A stretch of DNA of 64,000 bases from NCBI GenBank assembly GCA_019115995.1, contig DXCL01000026.1, positions 95,522 to 159,521 on the forward strand. The letters are read 5' to 3'. This document shows, one piece after another, positions 17,756 through 26,680 of this stretch. The stretch is from Candidatus Borkfalkia avistercoris (GTDB lineage Bacteria > Bacillota > Clostridia > Christensenellales > Borkfalkiaceae). The position numbers and the translations under genes were made by a program. The notes beneath the pieces are model-generated. The model searched no databases, was not told the DNA's origin, and saw only the letters and a program-made list of their open reading frames with translations. Position 1 is the first letter of the stretch. Each line of letters begins with the position of its first letter.

Positions 17756-20569
17756 ATGAAAGACGAAATATTTGTAAAGGGCGCAAAAGAAAATAATTTA
17801 AAAAATATCGACGTGCATATCCCGCGCGACAAGTTGGTCGTATTCACAGGGCTTTCCGGCAGCGGCAAATCTACGCTCGCCTTCGACACCATTTTTGCCG
17901 AAGGGCAGAGGCGGTATGTGGAGAGCCTCTCTTCCTATGCGCGCCAGTTTTTGGGGCAGATGGAAAAGCCTGACGTGGAATTTATCGATGGGCTTTCTCC
18001 CGCCATTTCCATCGACCAGAAAACGACTTCGCACAATCCGCGCTCTACGGTGGGCACCGTTACGGAAATTTACGATTATATGCGGTTGCTCTTTGCGCGC
18101 GTCGGGATCCCGCATTGCCCCAAATGCGGCAGGGAGATACGCCGCCAGACGGTGGACGAGATCGCCGATAAAGTCATGGCGATGTCCGAGGGTAGTAAGA
18201 TCCTCGTCAACGCGCCCGTCGTTCGCGGCAGAAAAGGGGAGTATGCCAAAGAGTTCGAGGCGTTCCGCAAAAGCGGATTTGCCAGGGTCAAGGTTGACGG
18301 CATCGTTTACGATCTGCAAGAGGACATCAGGCTGGAAAAAAATGTCAAGCATAACATCAGCGTGGTCGTAGACAGGCTGGTCGTGAAAGACGGCATTCAG
18401 AAGCGGCTCACGGACAGTTTGGAAACCGCCTTAAAGCTTGCGGACGGCTTGGTCGTGATCGATTGCGACGGAAAAGAGGAACTCTATTCCACAAAGTACG
18501 CCTGCCCCGATTGCGGCGTCAGCATAGAAGAGATAGAGCCGCGCCTCTTTTCTTTCAATACCCCGTACGGCGCCTGCCCCGAATGTTCGGGTTTGGGGTT
18601 CAAGCAGATCGTGGACGAGGCGCTCATCTGCCCCGACAAGAGCAAATCTCTCCGCGAAGGCGCGATAAAAGTCGGCGGTTGGTTTTTGGACAGTCAGAAA
18701 ACGAACAATATGTATGTCGAGGCGGTCGCAAAGCATTATGGCATCAATATGGATATACCCGTGCGCGACCTGCCGAAGGAGCAATACGATATTCTCATGT
18801 ACGGCTCGGGCGGGGAAAAGATCGACATGCAGTACGACGCGTACAACTTCCACGGTACCTATAAGATCGCGTGGGAGGGTTTTGTAAATTCGCTCACCCG
18901 CCGCTATCAGAATACGGAGAGCGAGGGGGTAAAGGGGGAGATCGAGCGCTACATCACCGATCTTCCGTGCCCTTCCTGCGGAGGAAAGAGGCTGAAAAAA
19001 GAGGCTTTAAGCGTCTATGTGGGAGGCAAGAATATTGCGGAACTGTGCGATATGTCCGTAGAAGATCTGTATGCCTTTTTCGACGCGCTTCAACTCACGC
19101 AAACGGAACATATGATCGCGGACGTCATTTTAAAGGAGATCAGGGCCCGCCTGAACTTCTTGCGCAACGTGGGGCTCTCTTATCTTAACCTTGCGCGCAG
19201 TGCGGGCACGCTTTCGGGCGGGGAAGCGCAGCGCATTCGCCTTGCCACGCAGATCGGCAGCGGCCTTACGGGGGTATTGTATATCCTCGACGAGCCGAGC
19301 ATCGGCCTGCATCAGCGGGATAACGAAAAGCTGCTCAATACGCTGAAAAACCTGCGCGATCTCGGCAATACCCTCATTGTCGTCGAGCACGACGAGGATA
19401 CCATGCGTGCGGCGGATTATATCGTCGACATCGGCCCCAAGGCGGGTGTTCACGGCGGTGAAGTCGTGGCGGCGGGTACGGTGGAGGACGTGATGAACTG
19501 CCCGAATTCCATTACGGGCGATTACCTTTCGGGAAGGAGAAAAATTGAAGTGCCTCCCGTAAGGCAGGCGCCGGACGGAAGATGGTTCAAGGTCAGAAAT
19601 TGCCGCCAGAACAATCTGAAAGGGATCGACGTAGAGATCCCCGTGGGATTGTTTACCGCGGTCACGGGCGTTTCGGGATCGGGCAAAAGCTCGCTCGTGA
19701 ACGAGATCATTTATCCCTTTATGGCAAACGAGCTCAACGGCGCGCATATCCCTACGGGCAAATGCGACGGGTGCGAGGGGCTTGGGTATTTCGACAAAGT
19801 AATCGCCATCGATCAGTCTCCCATCGGCAGGACGCCGCGGAGCAACCCAGCTACGTATACGGGCGTTTTCGGGCTGATCCGCGAGCTCTTTGCCGCGACG
19901 CCCGACGCGCGCGAAAGGGGGTACAAGGCGGGCAGATTTTCCTTCAACGTGTCGGGCGGCAGGTGTGAACATTGCTTCGGCGACGGCATCATTAAAATCG
20001 AGATGCACTTTTTGCCGGATATTTTCGTGCCATGCGAGGTGTGCGGCGGCAAACGGTATAACCGTGAGACGCTGGAAGTGCGTTACAAGGGCAAAAATAT
20101 TGCCGAGGTGCTTGACATGACGATAGAGGAGGCATGCGAGTTTTTTAAACCTGTTACCTCCGTCTATAACAAGCTGAAAACGATCAACGACGTAGGTCTC
20201 GGTTATATCAAACTCGGGCAGAGCGCGACCACGCTTTCGGGCGGGGAAGCGCAGCGCGTAAAGCTGGCGACGGAGCTTTCCAAACGTTCTACGGGGCGCA
20301 CCTGCTATATCCTCGATGAGCCGACGACCGGGCTGCACAGCTACGACGTAGACAAGCTCATACAGGTGCTGCAAAAGCTCAAAGCGGCAGGCAATACGGT
20401 CATCGTCATCGAACACAATCTCGACGTGATCAAGGTCGCAGACTGGATAGTCGACCTCGGCAAAGAGGGCGGAGATTTCGGCGGGGAGATCGTGGCGACG
20501 GGTACGCCCGAGCAGATCGCGGCGTGCGAGGAGAGTTATACGGGGCGTTTTCTCAAAAAAATGCTGTAA
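17756..20569 (+). CDS. uvrA: Excinuclease ABC subunit A
   Basis: A 937-residue damage-recognition ATPase with two ABC modules. Seen: Walker [10 protein letters not shown] and [12 protein letters not shown] signatures [10 protein letters not shown] and [10 protein letters not shown], Walker [12 protein letters not shown] and [11 protein letters not shown], and the zinc modules CPDC...CPEC and CEHC...CEVC. An extra CDGCEG is present before the conserved [18 protein letters not shown] segment. Full length. It is co-transcribed with uvrB and closed by a terminator. Confidence 0.98.
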   Translation: MKDEIFVKGAKENNLKNIDVHIPRDKLVVFTGLSGSGKSTLAFDTIFAEGQRRYVESLSSYARQFLGQMEKPDVEFIDGLSPAISIDQKTTSHNPRSTVGTVTEIYDYMRLLFARVGIPHCPKCGREIRRQTVDEIADKVMAMSEGSKILVNAPVVRGRKGEYAKEFEAFRKSGFARVKVDGIVYDLQEDIRLEKNVKHNISVVVDRLVVKDGIQKRLTDSLETALKLADGLVVIDCDGKEELYSTKYACPDCGVSIEEIEPRLFSFNTPYGACPECSGLGFKQIVDEALICPDKSKSLREGAIKVGGWFLDSQKTNNMYVEAVAKHYGINMDIPVRDLPKEQYDILMYGSGGEKIDMQYDAYNFHGTYKIAWEGFVNSLTRRYQNTESEGVKGEIERYITDLPCPSCGGKRLKKEALSVYVGGKNIAELCDMSVEDLYAFFDALQLTQTEHMIADVILKEIRARLNFLRNVGLSYLNLARSAGTLSGGEAQRIRLATQIGSGLTGVLYILDEPSIGLHQRDNEKLLNTLKNLRDLGNTLIVVEHDEDTMRAADYIVDIGPKAGVHGGEVVAAGTVEDVMNCPNSITGDYLSGRRKIEVPPVRQAPDGRWFKVRNCRQNNLKGIDVEIPVGLFTAVTGVSGSGKSSLVNEIIYPFMANELNGAHIPTGKCDGCEGLGYFDKVIAIDQSPIGRTPRSNPATYTGVFGLIRELFAATPDARERGYKAGRFSFNVSGGRCEHCFGDGIIKIEMHFLPDIFVPCEVCGGKRYNRETLEVRYKGKNIAEVLDMTIEEACEFFKPVTSVYNKLKTINDVGLGYIKLGQSATTLSGGEAQRVKLATELSKRSTGRTCYILDEPTTGLHSYDVDKLIQVLQKLKAAGNTVIVIEHNLDVIKVADWIVDLGKEGGDFGGEIVATGTPEQIAACEESYTGRFLKKML

Positions 20570-20580
20570 TTATACGAAAG

Positions 20581-20631
20581 ATGATAAGAGGCGGATCGCA
20601 TGTGCGTTCCGCCTCTTATCATATAATTTTT
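20581..20631 (+). terminator. Terminator of uvrBA
   Basis: Fifteen-bp perfect stem ATGATAAGAGGCGGA (20581-20595) with its complement (20608-20622), then ATAATTTTT. Confidence 0.85.
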
Positions 20632-20653
20632 ACTGTTTTCATCCTGATTTAAC

Positions 20654-20674
20654 AGTAGTATGTCTGACATAAAC
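20654..20674 (+). repeat. Dispersed palindromic intergenic repeat, copy 1
   Basis: CAGTAGTATGTCTGACATAA. It contains TATGTC-T-GACATA and matches three other intergenic copies near 29482, 31092 and 42723. Confidence 0.6.
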
Positions 20675-20676
20675 CG

Positions 20677-21054
20677 TTAAAAAACGTTTTCAAAGGAGAT
20701 GCTGTACGTTTTAGGTATCTGCTCGCAGATCGTAAGGAGCACTTCGATTTTTGAGAGGGCGTCGTCATAATTTTTTGTTTCCACATAGCTTACCGCCTCG
20801 CCGAGCCAGTAATCTATATAAGAAATGTCGTTATGCGGAATAACGGCGTGCAGCTTTTTCTTTTCGCTGTCCCACAGCATTTTTACCGCGTCGGCGTCTG
20901 TTCGTACGGCGTCGCCGTCGCGCACTTTTTCTTCGAGCGCGGTCAGGGCGGTTTCCAGCCGATCGAATTGATTGTTTACGAAAAAGTTTTCTGCTGCGGC
21001 GGCGCCTGCGATGAGTAAAGCGGAGATGATGACGGAAAGGATCGTTTTTACCAT
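20677..21054 (-). CDS. DUF4363 family protein
   Basis: A 125-residue protein with an N-terminal signal-anchor helix (about 3-20), then an all-helical extracytoplasmic region (FDRLETALTALEEKV...WDSEKKKLHAVIPHNDI...WLGEAVSYVETK). This matches the DUF4363 family, which is habitually encoded next to a DUF421 membrane protein, as here: the DUF421 gene ends 7 bp inside this gene's start. Function unknown; the constant pairing suggests a membrane complex, possibly envelope or spore related. Confidence 0.75.
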   Translation of the reverse strand: MVKTILSVIISALLIAGAAAAENFFVNNQFDRLETALTALEEKVRDGDAVRTDADAVKMLWDSEKKKLHAVIPHNDISYIDYWLGEAVSYVETKNYDDALSKIEVLLTICEQIPKTYSISFENVF

Positions 21055-21740
21055 GACCTGCCCTCCGGAAGTTCGATGCGGAAGGAGCGGTAAGCCTGCC
21101 CGTAATTCTGCATATAAATTTTGCCGTTTCCGTCCAGCGTCATAATAAAAACGCTGCGCCTTTTCCTAACATTCTGTCGGTGCAGAATATCGTCGAAAAA
21201 CTGTTCGTCAAGATGGATCTTTTCCAGGTTTGTCTTATTATATTTTCCCTCTTCTATAATGATAAGGGGAACGGATGGCTCGCCTTCCCGTTCGCTCTTT
21301 TCCTTGGGCATGGCGGAAAAGTTGCCGTTTGCCTCATACAGGGCATAGTCTACGTCGTCGAAAGAAAAATACCCGGCGCCCCGCATGGATTCGATGAGGT
21401 CTGAAACATCGAGGCTGTTCTTTTTCAGCTGCGTTATGTCTATGCCGCTCTTGTTTATAACGATCGACGGTTTTCCTCCGAGTATCGCTTTGAACGGTTT
21501 GCATTTCAGATCGATGATGAGCATGATCTGGTGCAGTAAAAATATCGTGAGGATAGAGACCGCTCCGTATAAAAGCGGTATCGAGGTATCCGCCATCGGA
21601 ATGCAGGCAAGCTCGGCGATCAGAAGGGTGATGACCAGCTCGAAGGGCTGCATTTCCCCGATCTGCCGCTTTCCCATCATGCGCATCACGGCGAGCAGCG
21701 CGAGAAAGATGAGCGCCGTTCTGAGAAAAATAAGTCCCAT
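21048..21740 (-). CDS. DUF421 (YetF-like) membrane protein
   Basis: A 230-residue protein. Three N-terminal membrane segments (LIFLRTALIFLALLAVMRMMGKRQIGEMQPFELVI...) are followed by the cytoplasmic DUF421 domain with KPSIVINKSGID and the GYFSFDDVDYALYEANG segment typical of YetF/YdfS proteins. The frame is open further upstream to 21833, but I choose ATG 21740 because family members start with this helix, and because the longer N-terminus would overlap the THF riboswitch on the other strand. Overlaps the downstream DUF4363 gene by 7 bp. Confidence 0.82.
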   Translation of the reverse strand: MGLIFLRTALIFLALLAVMRMMGKRQIGEMQPFELVITLLIAELACIPMADTSIPLLYGAVSILTIFLLHQIMLIIDLKCKPFKAILGGKPSIVINKSGIDITQLKKNSLDVSDLIESMRGAGYFSFDDVDYALYEANGNFSAMPKEKSEREGEPSVPLIIIEEGKYNKTNLEKIHLDEQFFDDILHRQNVRKRRSVFIMTLDGNGKIYMQNYGQAYRSFRIELPEGRSW

Positions 21741-21794
21741 ACCCGCAGTATGCGGCGGCAAAAAAAATTTATTCCGCAAACGGCGCCGTTCCGC

Positions 21795-21823
21795 TTGCAA
21801 ATATATAAAAAATGTTCTATAAT
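21795..21823 (+). promoter_or_regulatory. Promoter of the THF riboswitch/folT transcript
   Basis: TTGCAA (21795-21800), 17-bp spacer, perfect TATAAT (21818-21823). Transcription would start at about 21830, exactly at the first base of the riboswitch. Confidence 0.75.
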
Positions 21824-21828
21824 GTCGG

Positions 21829-21934
21829 TACAAATGCAGAGTAGCCGAGGCGCGTTAAGTGTTGCGAAACGGGACGTTGTTCGCAAACGAAAGGGGATTT
21901 CCCCCTGCGGTGCTGTTCGGCGCGTCCGTTGTAT
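21829..21934 (+). promoter_or_regulatory. Tetrahydrofolate (THF) riboswitch
   Basis: The sequence matches the known THF aptamer landmarks in order: GAGTAG (21839-21844), CGCGTTAAGTG, a hairpin with the GGGACGT loop region, ACGAAAGG, and GCGGTGCTG. A closing stem TACAA (21829-21833) pairs with TTGTA (21929-21933). It sits in the leader of a folate-type ECF transporter gene, the usual target of this RNA. A second hairpin (21941-21961) and then a terminator that covers the ribosome site follow. Confidence 0.88.
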
Positions 21935-21978
21935 AAAAGACGCTCTTATCGGCAAAGAGCGCGACTGTTATTCTTCGG

Positions 21979-22007
21979 ACCTCTCAGAAAATTCGGGAGG
22001 TTTTTTT
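21979..22007 (+). terminator. Riboswitch expression platform: terminator overlapping the folT ribosome site
   Basis: Stem ACCTCTC (21979-21985) with GGGAGGT (21995-22001), then seven T. The GGGAGG that forms the 3' arm is also the only ribosome site for ATG 22010, so folding blocks both elongation and translation. Confidence 0.75.
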
Positions 22008-22009
22008 CT

Positions 22010-22660
22010 ATGTCTTCTAAATTGTCGAATTGTATGTTTACGAAGTTTTTTGCTTCACTTTCACTCGCGAAAAAGATCGCGTATCTTGCGGTTTTTATCG
22101 CTCTCAGCGTCGTCGTCAATTCGTTTATTGAAATTTCTACGCCGAGCACGAAGATCACGTTTACCTACTTTATCTGCTTTTTCGCCGGTTTTTTGCTCGG
22201 CCCGCTGCCCGGATTTGCCGTCGGCTTTTTGGGCGACGCGATCGGCTTTTTGCTCGTTCCGCAAGACGTGTACTGGCTGTTCGGGCTTACGCTCGGTCTG
22301 TTCGGCATGATCGCCGGATTCGTGAGAAAACTCCCCCTGCGCGGCAGGACGGGCGTTTTCGGCAAGGCATGCATCGCTTTGCTGATCAACTATCTGTTTA
22401 TTACCTGCTTCGTCAATTCCCTCGTCAATTACAGTTATCTGTATATTTTTCTTCCGAATATCGTCGAAGGGAAGACCTTTTGGGTCTATCTCACGGGCAG
22501 GCTGGTCACCCAGACGATCGTATATGCGGTGAACGTCGCCGCGGTCGCCGTGGTGCTTTCCGTTTTTGTAACGACAAAGCTCCTCGGCTTTTTCAAGGAA
22601 GAGCTCGCTGTGCGCGCGCCTGCCGTACGGAACGATTCGCCCGAGCCTAAGATCTCTTGA
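22010..22660 (+). CDS. folT: ECF transporter substrate-binding subunit, folate type
   Basis: A 216-residue integral membrane S component of an energy-coupling-factor transporter with about six hydrophobic segments. The LSLAKKIAYLAVFIALSVVVNSF start, the FLLGPLPGFAVGFLGDAIGFLL segment and overall length agree with the FolT/QueT-like S-component group. Folate is the assigned substrate because the gene is controlled by a THF riboswitch. The shared EcfA/EcfT energising module is not in this window. The 3' end overlaps the convergent flippase gene by 14 bp. Confidence 0.85.
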   Translation: MSSKLSNCMFTKFFASLSLAKKIAYLAVFIALSVVVNSFIEISTPSTKITFTYFICFFAGFLLGPLPGFAVGFLGDAIGFLLVPQDVYWLFGLTLGLFGMIAGFVRKLPLRGRTGVFGKACIALLINYLFITCFVNSLVNYSYLYIFLPNIVEGKTFWVYLTGRLVTQTIVYAVNVAAVAVVLSVFVTTKLLGFFKEELAVRAPAVRNDSPEPKIS

Positions 22661-24149
22661 CGAGCAGTTTTGCCCATTTCGGTTCGGCGAGCCCGAGCGC
22701 GAACAAAAAGAGCGCGTCTGCCGCGAGGAGTATTGCGCCCGTCAATATCACCGCGGGAAACAGGGGCATGACGGATACGAACAGATTGCGCAGCAGCGCT
22801 CCCAATAAACATACGGGCAGGATGCTGACGGCGCAGATTAGGGTGTGCTTTAAAAAGCGCACCTTTTCTTTGCTCTTTTTAACGATGAGTCTGAGGTTGA
22901 GCGCGCAGGAGATGACGGCGCTCGCCGCCGTGCCTGCGATCTGGGCATATATCCCGATGTATGCGGGCAAAAACCAGGTGCATAAAAGCGTCGCCGCCGC
23001 GCCGATGAAAAAGTAGCCGCACGTCTGCTTTTCGTAGCCAACCGAATTCAAGATGCTTGTGGTGATCATGGAAATGCTCGTTGGCAGCAGCATGAAGCAG
23101 CAGCGCTTGATGATGCGCCCGCATTCCTCGTTGTCGAATAAGAGCACGCCGAGATCCTCTCCGAGGGCAAACAGTGCGGGAATGATCGCGCATGCGACGA
23201 GGCAGGTGAGCTTCAACGCCTTTTCGATGTTGTCTTTCAGCTGCCTGTGGTTGCCGCGGTAAAAGTTTTCGGCGAGTTCCGGCACCATTACGAGCGCGAG
23301 CGAGCCGATGAGCGTTGCGGGAATGGAGAGCACGGGCATGCTCATGCCCATGACCACGCCGATGCCGCTCATCGCTTCCGCCGAACTCATGCCCGCCGCG
23401 ATCAGCCTTGCGGGGAGGATCAGAGAGATCACGGTATTGATGAGAGAGGAGGAGGTGCGCATGCCCGTGATGGGCAGGGCGGAGGCGAGCAGCGGCTTCA
23501 TCTGTGCGCGCGGATCCGCGAGCTTTCCGCCTTTTACGAAAAAGTAGATCATGGAGAGCGTAAAGGAAACGAGGTAGGAAAAGACGATCGCGAAGGCGAT
23601 GCGCTTGGCGCCGTCGAATACGCTCGTCATGCCGCCCACGAGAAATACGCCCATGGCGATCATGCACAGCTCTTCCACGAGGTCTATCACGCAATAAGGA
23701 ACGAATTTTTTATTCCCCCAGAGCGCACCGCGTATAACGGAATAGACGGAGTTAAAAGTGAGCGCGGGCAGGAGGATCATCAAAAGCGACATGCATCGCG
23801 CGTCCGAAAAGATAAAATCGAACAGGTCGTGCCCGAAAAACAGAATGCAGAACACGGGCACGGAAAAGACGAGTACCGCCACGATCGCCGCCGTCACGGT
23901 GGAGTGTTCCGCTTTTTTGTCTCCTCGCGTGCGGTGCTTGGTGATCAGCCGCGAAACGGTCAGCGGAATGCCGGAAGAGGTCGCGGTGACCAGTACCGCG
24001 AACACGGAGAGCGCGAGCTGATACAGCCCCATGCCCTCCGAGCCGAGCGTGCGCGAAAGAATGATGCGATATAAAAACCCGAAGAATTTTTCCGCTACCG
24101 AAAACACGGTCACATAAGCGGCGGTTCTGTAAATATTTTCTTTGCTCAA
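22647..24149 (-). CDS. SpoVB-like polysaccharide flippase (MOP superfamily)
   Basis: A 500-residue protein with about 14 membrane segments. The start (TAAYVTVFSVAEKFFGFLYRIILSRTLGSEGMGLYQLA) is the signature of the SpoVB/MurJ-related branch of the MOP exporter superfamily. Family members move lipid-linked sugar intermediates across the membrane; SpoVB acts in spore cortex formation. The start is TTG 24149 (no ATG fits the conserved N-terminus). Whether this copy serves vegetative lipid II or spores cannot be told. It is monocistronic and converges on folT. Confidence 0.85.
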   Translation of the reverse strand: MSKENIYRTAAYVTVFSVAEKFFGFLYRIILSRTLGSEGMGLYQLALSVFAVLVTATSSGIPLTVSRLITKHRTRGDKKAEHSTVTAAIVAVLVFSVPVFCILFFGHDLFDFIFSDARCMSLLMILLPALTFNSVYSVIRGALWGNKKFVPYCVIDLVEELCMIAMGVFLVGGMTSVFDGAKRIAFAIVFSYLVSFTLSMIYFFVKGGKLADPRAQMKPLLASALPITGMRTSSSLINTVISLILPARLIAAGMSSAEAMSGIGVVMGMSMPVLSIPATLIGSLALVMVPELAENFYRGNHRQLKDNIEKALKLTCLVACAIIPALFALGEDLGVLLFDNEECGRIIKRCCFMLLPTSISMITTSILNSVGYEKQTCGYFFIGAAATLLCTWFLPAYIGIYAQIAGTAASAVISCALNLRLIVKKSKEKVRFLKHTLICAVSILPVCLLGALLRNLFVSVMPLFPAVILTGAILLAADALFLFALGLAEPKWAKLLVKRS

Positions 24150-24333
24150 AGCTTGTTCCGTCCCCGAAAAATTTGCGGCGCTTTTTGGCGAAACGGCTCA
24201 AAAAATGTCACAATTTATTATATCTTAACGTCGGCGCGTTTATGATTGCCCGCGGCTCCGAAAATAACGCGGCAGACGGCGTTTTCCGTAAGGTTCGTGT
24301 TCTTCGCTTTTGCGCGTTATTTATAGGTTTGAC

Positions 24334-24357
24334 CTCGCTTTTGCGGGGCTTTTTTAA
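24334..24357 (+). terminator. Terminator-like hairpin in the 24150-24407 gap
   Basis: Six-bp stem CCTCGC (24334-24339) with GCGGGG (24344-24349), then CTTTTTTAATTTTT. No upstream plus-strand gene feeds it, so a short untranslated transcript from the 24150-24333 interval is possible. Otherwise this gap holds only AT-rich promoter DNA for the two divergent genes. Confidence 0.6.
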
Positions 24358-24370
24358 TTTTTACGCCGGG

Positions 24371-24399
24371 TGTATATTTTTGTGCGGCCTGCATATAAT
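24371..24399 (+). promoter_or_regulatory. Promoter abutting the LysM gene start
   Basis: A perfect TATAAT (24394-24399) lies only 8 bp before ATG 24408; the -35 (TGTATA, 24371-24376) is weak. The predicted transcript would begin at or within a few bases of the start codon. Confidence 0.5.
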
Positions 24400-24407
24400 A
24401 AAATGCT

Positions 24408-24719
24408 ATGGATCTGCGGAACGAAAAAAATCCGTTCGGGCTGTGCCGTTTTTGTCGCGGAGACGACCTCTCTGCGCTCTGCTGCGAAGCGGGTATACCT
24501 GAACTCGCCGCCGTGCGGCTGAATCGCCTTGTGCGTCCGCCCGAGGAAGGGGAGCTGCTCCTCTTTCCGACGGGTCGCTTTGTTGTGCGCTCCGCCGAAG
24601 CGGGCGATACGGCGGCCTCGGTCTGTGCGGCGTGCGGCATGGACGGTGCGGAATTTACCCTTTTCAACGGGGCAGAGATATTCCCCGGTCAGGAGCTTCT
24701 GATACGGATCAAAGAGTAA
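24408..24719 (+). CDS. Small LysM-domain protein, possibly from a leaderless mRNA
   Basis: A 103-residue protein. Residues about 52-101 fit a LysM fold (FVVRSAEAGDTAASVCAACGM...LFNGAEIFPGQELLI: V-x5-GDT, then FN, then PGQ-x-L). The preceding segment (CCEAGIPELAAVRLNRLVRPPEEGELLLFP) looks like the second half of another LysM. LysM domains bind GlcNAc polymers such as peptidoglycan. There is no signal peptide, as in spore-coat LysM proteins that act inside the mother cell. No ribosome site is visible and the -10 box is 8 bp upstream, hence leaderless translation is likely. An unusually Cys-rich N-terminus (CRFC, CC) is present. Confidence 0.65.
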   Translation: MDLRNEKNPFGLCRFCRGDDLSALCCEAGIPELAAVRLNRLVRPPEEGELLLFPTGRFVVRSAEAGDTAASVCAACGMDGAEFTLFNGAEIFPGQELLIRIKE

Positions 24720-24807
24720 CAACGGGCGGCGGCTTTTCATATATTGGAATATAAAGACCGCATTATGCGGATGTCTTTACTGAATTTTTAACATTCGGAG
24801 GTTGAAA

Positions 24808-25488
24808 ATGTCATTTTATTCTAATTTTCAGACGGACAAATGTCCCGGCCCCATCAACGGGAATCCGCTGAACGGTCTGAATGAAAAGGTCTGCATTCAG
24901 GCGCAGCGCGTTTTCGACGCCTGTATCCGCCAGGGGCAGACGGACGGAATCGTGCTTTCTATCGTGGATCCCGTTCCCGCGAATCCTACATATCCGCTCA
25001 CATTCATCAGCGCGAGGAGCACTTCTTCCGCGGGCACGGTGACGGCGTTTCAGATCGACCGTCTGCCGGACAGGGCAAACTGCGCGCGGGTGCAGGCTTC
25101 CGTCGATATTCCCGTCGAGGTCGTTTACACCGACGCGAACGGGACGGAGGGTAAAGCGAGCGCGACGATCACGGTTACGGAAGACGTTATCCTGTTTGTG
25201 CCGCAGCCGTCCATCATGCCTTACGAGGTGCAGGCGGTGGTGAGCGCCGTCGCGCCCGAGGGCAGCTTCAATGCCGAAAACAATACATTCGTCATTGACG
25301 CATGCATCACGGTGATTTTGAAGATCATCATCAACGTAGACCTGCTCGTTCCTTCCTACGGCTATTGCGTCATACCGCCCGCGCAGGAATATACGCAGGA
25401 GGTCTGTGCCGGATTTTTTGAACTGCCCCTGTATCCGCAGGGCAATTGCGGCGGCTCGTCAGGCTGCGGTTCGGGCTGCGGCAAGTAA
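24808..25488 (+). CDS. Uncharacterised coat-like protein with Cys/Gly/Ser tail
   Basis: A 226-residue protein, ATG 24808, with GGAGG 6 bp upstream. It has no signal peptide. The N-terminus carries TDKCPGPINGNPLNGLNEKVC and FDACIRQ. The middle is beta-rich with repeated V/I/T strands and a VLFVPQPS segment, and the C-terminus is GNCGGSSGCGSGCGK, suited to disulfide or metal cross-linking. Cytoplasmic beta-rich proteins with Cys-rich tails next to LysM proteins recall spore-coat components of Clostridia. That role is an inference. I do not recognise a named family. A strong terminator follows. Confidence 0.65.
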   Translation: MSFYSNFQTDKCPGPINGNPLNGLNEKVCIQAQRVFDACIRQGQTDGIVLSIVDPVPANPTYPLTFISARSTSSAGTVTAFQIDRLPDRANCARVQASVDIPVEVVYTDANGTEGKASATITVTEDVILFVPQPSIMPYEVQAVVSAVAPEGSFNAENNTFVIDACITVILKIIINVDLLVPSYGYCVIPPAQEYTQEVCAGFFELPLYPQGNCGGSSGCGSGCGK

Positions 25489-25501
25489 AGTAGGGTCAAC
25501 G

Positions 25502-25540
25502 AAAAAGCCGGTATTTTATAATATCGGCTTTTTTATTTTA
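25502..25540 (+). terminator. Terminator after the Cys-tailed protein
   Basis: Stem AAAAGCCGGTATT with AATATCGGCTTTT (one G-U pair), loop TTATA region, then TTTTTTATTTT. Confidence 0.85.
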
Positions 25541-25558
25541 TCATATTTGGAGGAAAAG

Positions 25559-25738
25559 ATGCCGAACGAAGAAAACACGGAAAGGGAAGATCGTTGCATG
25601 ATCTGCGGAAAGCCGGGCGCGCATAAAATCTGCGACTGTTGCAGGGAAAGCCTCGCTCTCTGCGATATAGAAGATCTCCTTATACGCAAGATACGCGGCG
25701 AAAAATGCGGGGCGCATGCCGCAAACGCTTTCAAATAA
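25559..25738 (+). CDS. Small zinc-ribbon protein
   Basis: A 59-residue protein beginning at ATG 25559 behind GGAGGAAAAG. It has CMICGKPG...CDCC, two Cys pairs 13 residues apart that fit a single zinc ribbon, followed by a helical segment (CDIEDLLIRKIR). Function unknown; such mini-ribbons often bind nucleic acid or partner proteins. It sits between the coat-like gene and the phosphoesterase. Confidence 0.6.
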   Translation: MPNEENTEREDRCMICGKPGAHKICDCCRESLALCDIEDLLIRKIRGEKCGAHAANAFK

Positions 25739-25786
25739 GCGCGAGTTATGGTAAAATAGAGGAAAAATTTTGCGGGTGGGCGATAC

Positions 25787-26485
25787 ATGAAAGTCTTTGC
25801 CGTAAGCGATCTGCACCTTCCGGGCGGGCAGGATAAGCCGATGGACGTGTTCGGAGGAAACTGGACGGGGCATCTCGATAAGATCAGGTCGGATTGGCGG
25901 GAAAAAGTTTCCGAAAACGATGCCGTTCTCATAGCGGGAGATATAAGTTGGGCGATGACGTTGGAGCAGGCTCTGCCCGATCTGCGCGCGCTCGGCGATC
26001 TCCCCGGCAAAAAAATATTTATCCGCGGCAACCACGATTACTGGTGGTCGGGCATTACCGCTCTGCGCAGGAGCGCGCCCGACGATTCTTTTTATTTTTT
26101 GCAAAACGATTGTGTCCGTTTTGACGGTCTGGTCGTTTGCGGTTCGCGGGGTTGGGTGTGCCCGGGCAGCGCGGATTTTGCCGAGGAAGATCGGAAGATC
26201 TATGCGCGGGAGGGAGAGCGCTTCCGCCTCGTATTTCAGAACGTGGAAAAGGCGCGCCGTGAAGGGGATAAACTGATCTGCATGATCCATTATCCGCCGT
26301 TCAACGCCAAAAAGGAGGATACGCTCTTTACCGCCGCGTTCGAAAAGTACGGGGCGGACAAGGTCGTGTACGGGCACCTGCACGGAAATGCGGGCGCATA
26401 CGCCATGCGCACGGAGCGCAACGGGATAGAGTATATCCTTACGTCCTGCGACCTGCTCGGTTTCCGCCTTGCGCAAATTTATTGA
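25787..26485 (+). CDS. Calcineurin-like metallophosphoesterase
   Basis: A 232-residue enzyme. The dinuclear metal-site motifs are present in order: VSDLHL (D-x-H), GDISW, GNHDYWW (GNHD/E), MIHYPPF and YGHLHG. The GDISWAM and GNHDYWW versions mark a Firmicute subgroup of unknown substrate. Own ATG at 25787. A weak -10 (TAAAAT) is visible just upstream. The pyr leader begins right after its stop. Confidence 0.85.
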   Translation: MKVFAVSDLHLPGGQDKPMDVFGGNWTGHLDKIRSDWREKVSENDAVLIAGDISWAMTLEQALPDLRALGDLPGKKIFIRGNHDYWWSGITALRRSAPDDSFYFLQNDCVRFDGLVVCGSRGWVCPGSADFAEEDRKIYAREGERFRLVFQNVEKARREGDKLICMIHYPPFNAKKEDTLFTAAFEKYGADKVVYGHLHGNAGAYAMRTERNGIEYILTSCDLLGFRLAQIY

Positions 26486-26505
26486 GAAAAAATTTTTTGA
26501 ATCGC

Positions 26506-26534
26506 TTTACTTTGCCGTGCCGTTATGGTACAAT
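26506..26534 (+). promoter_or_regulatory. Promoter of the pyr operon
   Basis: TTTACT (26506-26511), 17-bp spacer, TACAAT (26529-26534). It lies just upstream of the PyrR binding hairpin. Confidence 0.6.
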
Positions 26535-26537
26535 AAA

Positions 26538-26583
26538 ACGACGAAGGCTTTAATGAGTCGGTACGGAGATGCCGCAAAGTCGT
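26538..26583 (+). promoter_or_regulatory. PyrR binding loop (anti-antiterminator)
   Basis: A hairpin with upper stem CGGTA/TGCCG closed by the hexaloop CGGAGA, which fits the CNGNGA loop of PyrR sites. A purine-rich 5' internal bulge (AATGAGT) lies above a lower stem CTTT/AAAG, with an outer ACGAC/GTCGT pairing. This is the architecture of Bacillus PyrR sites. UMP-bound PyrR should stabilise it and let the downstream terminator form. Confidence 0.7.
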
Positions 26584-26647
26584 TCGGGCAAAAGAGTGAA
26601 AAAGAATCGAATTTCGACAAGTTTTTTCCTTGCTTGTTTGAACGTAT

Positions 26648-26680
26648 ATCCGCGCATGATTTCCGTGCGCGGATTTTTTT
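26648..26680 (+). terminator. pyr operon attenuator
   Basis: Nine-bp stem ATCCGCGCA (26648-26656) with TGCGCGGAT (26666-26674), then a run of seven T. The pyrR ribosome site GGAGG follows immediately. Confidence 0.85.

Noticed and set aside
21741..21833. N-terminal extension of the DUF421 protein
   Set aside because: Not part of the family, basic and non-conserved, and it would overlap the divergent folT promoter and riboswitch.
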